Part shown: positions 51,185 through 57,532 of the stretch, one piece after another
Layout: each line of letters opens with the position of its first letter
Numbering within the stretch: the first letter of the stretch is position 1
Source: an uncultured Bacteroidota bacterium
GTDB taxonomy: Bacteria; Bacteroidota; Bacteroidia; Flavobacteriales; Flavobacteriaceae
Direction: 5' to 3'
Assembly: GCA_902586435.1 (NCBI GenBank)
Contig: CACIHJ010000003.1
Span: 1-64,000 of the forward strand
DNA length: 64,000 bases
Program-made: the position numbers and the translations under genes
Notes under the pieces: generated by a model
Databases searched by the model: none
Seen by the model: only the letters and a program-made list of their open reading frames with translations
What the model was told of the DNA's origin: nothing

Positions 51185-53776
51185 GTGACAAAAGCTTCAA
51201 AAGTAACACCTTTAATGAAACAATACAATGATATTAAATCAAAGTATCCAGATGCAATATTATTATTTAGAGTAGGAGACTTTTATGAAACTTTTGGAGA
51301 TGATGCTGTTGTGGCATCCAAGGTTTTAGGAATTGTTTTAACTAAAAGAGGAGCGGGCTCAACAAGTGAAACAGAACTAGCAGGCTTTCCTCATCATTCA
51401 ATAGGGAATTATTTACCTAAGCTTGTAAAATCAGGTTACAGAGTTGCAATATGTGATCAATTAGAAGATCCAAAACTTACAAAAAAAATTGTTAAAAGAG
51501 GAGTCACCGAAATTGTAACTCCTGGTGTAGCATTAACCGATGGCGTTTTAGAACAAAAGGAGAATAACTATTTAGCATCAGTTTGTTTCTTAAAGGATAA
51601 ATGCGGAATGTCATTTATAGATGTTTCTACAGGAGACTTTTACTTAGCAGAAGGATCAGCAAAACTAGCAGATCAATTACTAACCAATTATGCACCAAAA
51701 GAAATATTGGTTCCTAAGCCATCAAAAAAAATATTTCAAGAATCATTTGATAAAGGATATAATTCATTCTTTCTTGATGATTGGGTTTTTGAAGAGTCTT
51801 ATGCAAAAAATAAATTGTTAACCCATTTCAATACTAAAAGCCTAAAAGGTTTTGGAATTGTAAACCAGGATTTAGCTCAAATTGCTGCAGGAGCGATAAT
51901 CCATTATTTAAACGATACAGAACATAATAAACTTTCACATATTAATCGTATTCAAAAAATTTATCCTGATGATTATGTTTGGATGGATAGATTTACAATT
52001 AGAAATCTTGAATTATTTAACTCAAATTCTCCAGGAGGATATAATCTTTCTGATACTATTGATGGTACAATAACTCCTATGGGTTCAAGAAAAATTAAAA
52101 ATTGGATAGCATTCCCTTTAGTTAAAGAGAAAGAAATTAAAAAAAGACAGGATCTAGTTAAATCACTTGTAAATAATGAGGATATATCAGAGACATTAAA
52201 ATATAATTTTGATAATATTATTGATATTGAGAGGGTAATGACCAAAATTGCTACATATAGAGTTAATCCTAGAGAGTTAGTTCAATTAGGGGATTCATTA
52301 AATAACGTATCAGAAATTAAAAAGCTTCTAGAGAGCTCCAAGTCTAAAGAGTTAAAATCTTTTGGTAAAAGAATTTCTAAAACTAAAAAGTATGTTGATA
52401 TTATCTATAATACATTAAATCAAGAAGCACCAGTTCAAATAAATAAAGGAAACGTAATAATTTATAATTTTTCTAAAGAACTAGATGATCTTAGATCAAT
52501 ACACAATTCAGGGAAAGAATATTTAGATCAAATGCTTGAAAGAGAAAGTGAAAAAACTAAAATTCCTTCTTTAAAGATATCTTTTAATAATGTATTTGGC
52601 TATTATATAGAGGTTAGAAATACTCATAAGGATAAAGTTCCGGAAGGATGGATAAGAAAACAGACTCTAGTTAATGCTGAAAGATATATAACAGAAGAAT
52701 TAAAATCATATGAGGAAAAAATATTGACTGCAGAAGAAAAAATTAAAGTCCTAGAGAATAAAATATATATTGAATTGTTAGATAAGCTTCAAAAAAGCTT
52801 AATTGATCTTAAAAATATAGCTAGCTGTATCTCAGAATTGGATGTTTTAAATTCATTTACTGAACAAGCAATTAAATTTGATTATATATGTCCAAAAATT
52901 TCTAAGGATCAAATCATTCAAATAAAAAATGGAAGACACCCTGTAATAGAAAGAAATGTACCTCATGGAGAATCGTATGTGCCAAATAGTGTTTTACTTA
53001 ATAAAAAACAGCAAATAATAATGATTACTGGGCCAAATATGTCTGGTAAATCAGCAATTCTTAGACAAACAGCATTACTTACTTTGCTTTCTCAAATTGG
53101 TAGTTTTGTTCCAGCAGAGGAAATGACATTTGGTTTAGTTGATCGGATATTTACTAGAGTTGGGGCAAGTGACAATATCTCTATGGGTGAATCTACATTT
53201 ATGGTTGAGATGAATGAAACAGCTTCAATCTTAAATAATTTGACAAAGTCAAGTTTGATTTTGTTAGATGAGATAGGGAGGGGAACAAGCACATATGATG
53301 GAATTTCTATAGCTTGGGCTATAGCTGAGTATTTACACGAACATAAAGACAGACCAAAAGTTCTCTTTGCTACTCATTATCATGAACTCAATCAAATGGA
53401 AAACCACTTTAAAAGAATAAAAAACTTTAATGTATCTGTGAAGGAGTTAAAAGATGATGTAGTATTTTTAAGAAAGTTAGAAAGGGGTGGGAGTGCTCAT
53501 AGCTTTGGAATTCATGTTGCAAAAATGGCAGGTATACCAAAGACAGTATTATCATCAGCAGTTAAAAAATTAGGTACTATGGAAAGAGCTAATGGCTCTT
53601 ATAAAAAAAATGATAGCAAATCAGATGACTTCCAACTCAGCTTTTTTGATATAGAGGACCCAAAAATGCAAGAGATAAAAAAAATAATAAAAGATTTAGA
53701 TATAGAAAGTTTAAGCCCTATTGAAGCCTTGCTAAAACTTAATCAAATTAAAAAAGAAATCGAAGATGAAAGTTGA
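51185..53776 (+). CDS. mutS: DNA mismatch repair protein MutS
   Basis: MutS recognises mismatches and starts repair. The 863-residue protein has the mismatch-binding FRVGDFYETF (Phe-x-Glu), connector, lever, clamp (~420-530) and ATPase domain with Walker A TGPNMSGKSAILRQ, Walker B LILLDEIGRGTSTYDG and FATHYHELNQ. This is MutS1, with no C-terminal Smr domain of its own. The start is GTG (51185). Its stop overlaps the ATG of a 75-codon Smr-domain gene by 11 bp. Confidence 0.95.
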   Translation: MTKASKVTPLMKQYNDIKSKYPDAILLFRVGDFYETFGDDAVVASKVLGIVLTKRGAGSTSETELAGFPHHSIGNYLPKLVKSGYRVAICDQLEDPKLTKKIVKRGVTEIVTPGVALTDGVLEQKENNYLASVCFLKDKCGMSFIDVSTGDFYLAEGSAKLADQLLTNYAPKEILVPKPSKKIFQESFDKGYNSFFLDDWVFEESYAKNKLLTHFNTKSLKGFGIVNQDLAQIAAGAIIHYLNDTEHNKLSHINRIQKIYPDDYVWMDRFTIRNLELFNSNSPGGYNLSDTIDGTITPMGSRKIKNWIAFPLVKEKEIKKRQDLVKSLVNNEDISETLKYNFDNIIDIERVMTKIATYRVNPRELVQLGDSLNNVSEIKKLLESSKSKELKSFGKRISKTKKYVDIIYNTLNQEAPVQINKGNVIIYNFSKELDDLRSIHNSGKEYLDQMLERESEKTKIPSLKISFNNVFGYYIEVRNTHKDKVPEGWIRKQTLVNAERYITEELKSYEEKILTAEEKIKVLENKIYIELLDKLQKSLIDLKNIASCISELDVLNSFTEQAIKFDYICPKISKDQIIQIKNGRHPVIERNVPHGESYVPNSVLLNKKQQIIMITGPNMSGKSAILRQTALLTLLSQIGSFVPAEEMTFGLVDRIFTRVGASDNISMGESTFMVEMNETASILNNLTKSSLILLDEIGRGTSTYDGISIAWAIAEYLHEHKDRPKVLFATHYHELNQMENHFKRIKNFNVSVKELKDDVVFLRKLERGGSAHSFGIHVAKMAGIPKTVLSSAVKKLGTMERANGSYKKNDSKSDDFQLSFFDIEDPKMQEIKKIIKDLDIESLSPIEALLKLNQIKKEIEDES

Positions 53777-53993
53777 TTTACATGGAATGCCTCATCCTGA
53801 GGCTATAGAGAAAGTAGAAGAAATCATGCTTTTAAATTCTGCTAAAGGGAGTGTTGATTTAACAGTAATTACAGGAAACTCACCTTCTCTTCAGAGTAAA
53901 ATTATTAATCAGATATGTGATAAACATGGTTTTGTTTATTACAAACCCCCTCATAATGCAGGTGAAATAGTAATTCAATATGAAAAAATTTAG
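53766..53993 (+). CDS. Small stand-alone Smr-domain protein
   Basis: This 75-residue product is almost exactly one Smr domain: KVDLHGMPHPEAIEKVEEIM with the DLHG motif, then LTVITGNSPSLQSKIINQIC (replacing the common TGKG-type motif) and YYKPPHNAGEIVIQYEKI. Smr domains are nucleases or nucleic-acid binders, often fused to MutS2. Here one is encoded by its own ORF overlapping mutS by 11 bp, which makes co-translation with MutS1 likely. The next gene in turn overlaps it by 14 bp. The length is at the lower limit of the family. Confidence 0.8.
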   Translation: MKVDLHGMPHPEAIEKVEEIMLLNSAKGSVDLTVITGNSPSLQSKIINQICDKHGFVYYKPPHNAGEIVIQYEKI

Positions 53994-55098
53994 AATTGTT
54001 ATTTTACTTTTATTGGTATTTGTAAACTCATGTTCTAAAGAGGATGAAATTAAATCACTTAATGAACTAGTAGATAGTCTGCAAAATAAAATTGCACAAC
54101 TCAACTCTGAAATTAATGATTATTCAAATCAAATAACACAACTGATTTCTCAGAATAATGTTTTTACAGTCCAGATTGAAGGTTTAAATAATCAATTAAC
54201 TGGCTTACAAAATAATATTCAAAATTATATTGATGAGATTCAAGTTCTTACTGAATCTAATGAATTACTTCAAAGTGAAAATAACACATTGACAAATCAG
54301 TTAACAGACCTTCAAGATCAGCTTTACGATATTCAATCTCAATCTGCAGAAAGTGGAATTTATATATTTAACCAAATTAATTTAACTGACCCTCCATTTG
54401 GAGGGACTATGTGGGATTTGCCCGATCTAATTACCTCGTCTGACTATACTGTATACTCTTCATCAGTATATCAAGGTGTAGAGACAAGACTATTTTATGA
54501 TAAGGCTATACCTGATTTTGTTAATTATCCAGCTCATATTTTTAAAGTAAATTTTGGTGATGGGCTTTCAGTTGATTTTGAGATCTATTCAGAATTTTCT
54601 GAACAAGAGGCAATTTCAATTGAACAAAAGTATGCTCCCCTTCTAGGTCAGCTAGGGAAAGAATTAAGAAAAAATATAAAATCAATAGAATTCTTAAAAG
54701 GAGATTTTGTAGCATCTGCCCAACGCTCAACAGATCTATCATATGCAAATATTACTTTTCATATTGATTGGTTAAATAACTCGGTTGAGACTAGGCCAGA
54801 TGGTGACAAAACAGAAGAATTACTTATTCATGAATCTGCTCACCTTTCAATTGATCCATATGTATATGATCAACAAGGATGGATAGATGCTGTTAGTTTA
54901 GATAATAATTATATTTCTACTTATGCAAAAGATAACCCTGACTCAGAAGATGTTGCTGAAACCTTTCAGGCATATATAGCTGTAAAATATTTTCCTGAAA
55001 GAATTTCAAATAGTTTAAGAGACACAATATTGTCTGTATGTTTAAATCGTTTTAAATATTTTGATTCATTAAACTTTGATTTATCAATTTATAAATAA
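53980..55098 (+). CDS. Coiled-coil lipoprotein with HExxH zincin-like motif
   Basis: This 372-residue protein starts with a lipoprotein signal (RIVILLLLVFVNSC), and then has a long coiled coil (~25-125, heptad-rich with many Asn/Gln). The C-terminal domain (~130-372) contains LLIHESAHLSIDPYVYD, an HExxH zinc motif, and ~60 residues later DSEDVAETFQAYIAVKYFPE, where the Glu may be the third ligand as in gluzincin-type folds. I cannot name the family. It probably is an envelope metallopeptidase or a binding protein of that fold. It overlaps the Smr gene by 14 bp. Confidence 0.7.
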   Translation: MKKFRIVILLLLVFVNSCSKEDEIKSLNELVDSLQNKIAQLNSEINDYSNQITQLISQNNVFTVQIEGLNNQLTGLQNNIQNYIDEIQVLTESNELLQSENNTLTNQLTDLQDQLYDIQSQSAESGIYIFNQINLTDPPFGGTMWDLPDLITSSDYTVYSSSVYQGVETRLFYDKAIPDFVNYPAHIFKVNFGDGLSVDFEIYSEFSEQEAISIEQKYAPLLGQLGKELRKNIKSIEFLKGDFVASAQRSTDLSYANITFHIDWLNNSVETRPDGDKTEELLIHESAHLSIDPYVYDQQGWIDAVSLDNNYISTYAKDNPDSEDVAETFQAYIAVKYFPERISNSLRDTILSVCLNRFKYFDSLNFDLSIYK

Positions 55099-55136
55099 GT
55101 AAGGATTAAAATAGATAATAGTATCGTAAAATATTA

Positions 55137-55144
55137 TAAATTTG
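55137..55144 (+). promoter_or_regulatory. -7 promoter element of the tRNA-Gly/tRNA-Leu pair (TAAATTTG)
   Basis: TAAATTTG matches TAnnTTTG and ends 7 bases before the tRNA. The 18 bases taaaatattataaatttg (55127-55144) are identical to those before the second oxidase subunit III gene. Confidence 0.55.
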
Positions 55145-55151
55145 CATTCGC

Positions 55152-55223
55152 GCGAAAGTAGCTCAGGGGTAGAGCATCACCTTGCCAAGGTGAGGGTCGC
55201 GGGTTCAAATCCCGTCTTTCGCT
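55152..55223 (+). tRNA. tRNA-Gly (anticodon GCC)
   Basis: This 72-base cloverleaf has acceptor GCGAAAG/CTTTCGC, D arm GCTC-AGGGGT-AGAGC, anticodon stem TCACC/GGTGA with loop TTGCCAA giving GCC, and T arm GCGGG-TTCAAAT-CCCGT with discriminator T (U). CCA is not encoded. It is 5 bases from the next tRNA, so they share one transcript. Confidence 0.97.
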
Positions 55224-55228
55224 CAATT

Positions 55229-55314
55229 GCTCGAGTGGTGGAATTGGTAGACACGTTGGACTTAAAATCCAATGAACAGCAATGTTCGTGCGGGTTCAAG
55301 TCCCGCCTCGAGTA
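55229..55314 (+). tRNA. tRNA-Leu (anticodon TAA)
   Basis: This 86-base class II tRNA has acceptor GCTCGAG/CTCGAGT, anticodon stem TTGGA/TCCAA with loop CTTAAAA giving TAA, a long variable arm, and T arm GCGGG-TTCAAGT-CCCGC with discriminator A. It is immediately followed by a GC-rich hairpin terminator. Decodes UUA and UUG. Confidence 0.97.
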
Positions 55315-55317
55315 CAG

Positions 55318-55345
55318 AAAAGCCTCCTTTTAGGGGGCTTTTTTT
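55318..55345. terminator. Bidirectional hairpin terminator after the tRNA pair
   Basis: AAAAGCCTCC and GGGGGCTTTT pair (one G-U) around a TTTTA loop, followed by a T run. It lies after tRNA-Leu(TAA). Read the other way it ends the convergent DinB-type gene, whose last codons and stop (in the loop) are inside the hairpin. It is the one clear GC-stem intrinsic terminator in the window. Confidence 0.85.
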
Positions 55346-55863
55346 GCTATTTCAATGTGAGCAAGGTGATGTCTTACATGCCATGCATACATTCCAACAT
55401 GCTCGTGAAGAAATATATTCTTATCTCTATTTGAATGATAATATGTTTTATTAAAATCTTCTTGAGAAAAAGTTTTTAATAGACCAACCCATTTTGAATG
55501 GATACCTTCAATTATGTTTAAACTATCTCTTACATCTAATGTGTTTGCGTCAGGAGTGGATAAGAACTCATCAACCTCATACATCTTCACATTTGGATTG
55601 TCTTCAAGAATTGTATGCTTTGTTCTTAAAAAAGCATAGGTATGAGTATCACACCAATGATGAATTATTTGGGCAATATTCATTCCTCCTTCTCTATATG
55701 TTTTTTTGAAATCTGATTCATTGAGATCTTTTATAGACTCTTTTAATATTTCTGCAAACGCTCCTAGTGTTTTCATATCCTCTGATGTTTTTGAAAAGTC
55801 AAACTCTAGATTAGCTTTGTATTTCCCAATTGGGAACTGCAGTTTTTCAATGTTTTCTTCCAT
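55330..55863 (-). CDS. DinB/YfiT-family metal-dependent protein
   Basis: This 177-residue four-helix-bundle protein of the DinB/YfiT superfamily is similar to bacillithiol or other thiol S-transferases. The three metal-binding histidines fit IAQIIHHWCDTHTYAF and YAWHVRHHLAHIEI. YfiT in Bacillus is a bacillithiol transferase, and some Bacteroidota make bacillithiol, but the thiol partner here is not shown. It ends inside the bidirectional terminator after the tRNAs and is preceded by a glycosyltransferase gene 4 bp upstream in the same direction. Confidence 0.82.
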   Translation of the reverse strand: MEENIEKLQFPIGKYKANLEFDFSKTSEDMKTLGAFAEILKESIKDLNESDFKKTYREGGMNIAQIIHHWCDTHTYAFLRTKHTILEDNPNVKMYEVDEFLSTPDANTLDVRDSLNIIEGIHSKWVGLLKTFSQEDFNKTYYHSNRDKNIFLHEHVGMYAWHVRHHLAHIEIAKKAP

Positions 55864-55867
55864 TATA

Positions 55868-56857
55868 CTATTTGTTAGTTGTTAAAATTTTTTTTACAAT
55901 TTCTCCAGAGTTGTCTTTATAATTAATATGTAATACTGTTGGAGAATTAATCCATTCTTTTATTTTTTCAATATAATTTAATGAGAATTCTTTTAATATT
56001 TGAATTCCTTCCTTTTCAAGAGCTGCTGCATTAAATTGCTGCTCTATTTGAGCTTTTACAGGTATTACAAGCATTGGTTTTCCTAAAAAAATTGCTTCAG
56101 ATGTTAAAGAGAATCCTCCAGCGCAAATTATTCCATAACATGAAGCTATCTTTTTTGTAAATAGATTATCAGAAATAGAATTGATACTTATCCCCTCTAA
56201 ATTATAATCAGAATTACTTTCATTTGTAAAGATTGTCCATTTCATTTTAACAGGTATCTCTTTAATTATATTGATAATATTATTTATCGAATATGTAGGC
56301 AAATAAATTAATATCTCATTACTAGTTGAAGTATTAATCTCTCTAATTCTGTCTCTAATAATTGGATCTAATATATTTTTATTATAGGGTCTGTAATGAT
56401 ATCCATATCCGACTTTCGATGGACAAAAAAGATTTATTGCAGAAAGAACTATTCTGCTATACCTTTTTGGTTTAGGAACATTCTTTGAATTAAGTACATA
56501 TTGATTACTTAATGCCACGCATTTAACTCCTCTTAGTATACAAGCCCATGCTGAAATTGGTTCATAATCACTTACTACTAAATCATAATTTTTTACAGGA
56601 GAATTAAATATATCAACTAAAAATTGAAAATAGTTGTTATAAAAAATTGTTTTAATCCAATTGATTGATCCAGATTTGGATGTAAAAAATTTAAAACCTT
56701 GGTAATGCTTTATAGGGGTTTTGTATGTTGGAAAATTATTAGAAGGTCCACTGGTTAATATATCTACTCTTGCCTTTTTAATAAATTCGGGGACTAGTTT
56801 TTGAGCACGAGAAAGATGACCATTTCCTTGTGTTTGAATAGCATATAAAATTTTCAT
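55868..56857 (-). CDS. Glycosyltransferase of the MurG-like (GT-B) type
   Basis: This 329-residue GT-B enzyme resembles MurG and related UDP-sugar transferases: ILYAIQTQGNGHLSRAQKLV at the N-terminus with the GNGHLSR loop, DLVVSDYEPISAWACIL in the middle, and YGIICAGGFSLTSEAIFLG with PMLVIPVKAQIEQQFNAAAL in the nucleotide-sugar site. It is shorter than MurG and is not itself MurG. Sugar donor and acceptor are unknown. It follows the HTH remnant and precedes the DinB-type gene by 4 bp. Confidence 0.82.
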   Translation of the reverse strand: MKILYAIQTQGNGHLSRAQKLVPEFIKKARVDILTSGPSNNFPTYKTPIKHYQGFKFFTSKSGSINWIKTIFYNNYFQFLVDIFNSPVKNYDLVVSDYEPISAWACILRGVKCVALSNQYVLNSKNVPKPKRYSRIVLSAINLFCPSKVGYGYHYRPYNKNILDPIIRDRIREINTSTSNEILIYLPTYSINNIINIIKEIPVKMKWTIFTNESNSDYNLEGISINSISDNLFTKKIASCYGIICAGGFSLTSEAIFLGKPMLVIPVKAQIEQQFNAAALEKEGIQILKEFSLNYIEKIKEWINSPTVLHINYKDNSGEIVKKILTTNK

Positions 56858-56901
56858 TTTTATTTAAAAAATATAAGATAGAAAATTAAGATAGTATTAA
56901 A

Positions 56902-57156
56902 TTATAAGGTCTCAATATATTCATGGAACGATTTTCCATAAACTTTTTTAAAATTTGCCTCAAAGCTCCTTTTAGAATTGAATCCACAAAGTACCCATAT
57001 CTTTTCAATTGACTGTGGGTCTTTCTTTACTAAAGATTTAGCAAGAGTTATTGCATAATTAACCTTGGAACGATTTATTTTTAGATTAACGTTTTCGATA
57101 TTAATTGGTTTTAGCGAGCTAAATATATGATAAAAAGTAATTAGTTCGACAAAAAA
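56902..57156 (-). pseudogene. AraC-type HTH remnant without a start codon
   Basis: This ORF is not in the track. On the minus strand, 84 codons after a stop at 57157 read through KINRSKVNYAITLAKSLVKK and IEKIWVLCGFNSKRSFEANF to KKVYGKSFHEYIETL, a well-preserved second helix-turn-helix of an AraC/XylS regulator (CGFNSKRSFEANFKK, GKSFHEY). No ATG, GTG or TTG occurs in frame before the HTH. The first HTH and any sensor part are missing, and the space upstream is filled by the SCP2 gene 5 bp away. It is most likely the decayed 3' end of a regulator, though an unusual start cannot be excluded. Confidence 0.65.
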
Positions 57157-57161
57157 CTAAA

Positions 57162-57455
57162 TTACATAAATGATTGAAGCTTCATAGCAAGACCTGTATC
57201 ACCCTTAATCTTTAGCTTTCCTGTCATAACAGCCATCATAGGATTAACTTTTCCATTTTTTAGATCTTCCATTAAAGATCCTTTCATGATAATAGTACAG
57301 TCAGACTCCATATCTTCTAATAATATTTTGTTTTCTGATCCAGTGCCATCAATGCAAATAGAATTATCATCTATTACAAATTTTATAATTCCACCAATTG
57401 GAGATGCATTCTTAGCTTTTTCTTGAAAATCGGCAAGTATATTTTCTTTGTCCAT
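57162..57455 (-). CDS. SCP2 sterol-binding-domain protein
   Basis: This 97-residue protein is a bare SCP2 (sterol carrier) domain: ILLEDMESDCTIIMKGSLME, DLKNGKVNPMMAVMTGKLKI, KGDTGLAMKLQSF. Bacterial examples bind acyl-CoA or lipids and usually lie near fatty-acid genes, as here, where it diverges from the beta-oxidation pair. A TAACTTTG element lies 21 bases before its ATG. A lipid-carrier role in that pathway is inference from position. Confidence 0.88.
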   Translation of the reverse strand: MDKENILADFQEKAKNASPIGGIIKFVIDDNSICIDGTGSENKILLEDMESDCTIIMKGSLMEDLKNGKVNPMMAVMTGKLKIKGDTGLAMKLQSFM

Positions 57456-57476
57456 AATAAATTAGTTTATCTTAAG

Positions 57477-57484
57477 CAAAGTTA
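57477..57484 (-). promoter_or_regulatory. -7 promoter element of the SCP2 gene (TAACTTTG)
   Basis: On the minus strand TAACTTTG matches TAnnTTTG and ends 21 bases before the ATG. It stands 8 bp from the palindrome in the shared intergenic region. Confidence 0.5.
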
Positions 57485-57492
57485 AAAAATCT

Positions 57493-57510
57493 AACTAATT
57501 TTAATTAGTT
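57493..57510. promoter_or_regulatory. Perfect palindrome between SCP2 and beta-oxidation genes, candidate operator
   Basis: AACTAATT-TT-AATTAGTT is an uninterrupted 8+2+8 inverted repeat in the 77-bp divergent gap. It lies about 8 bp upstream of the SCP2 -7 element and 23 bp before the fatty-acid gene ATG. Its form suits a dimeric regulator. AT-rich sequence makes chance occurrence possible. Confidence 0.4.
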
Positions 57511-57532
57511 TAGCACTTCCAATTATTTAGAA

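Noticed and set aside
55142-55454. Track ORFs of 63 and 60 residues crossing the tRNA pair
   Set aside because: They read through two clear tRNA genes and a terminator; no protein features.
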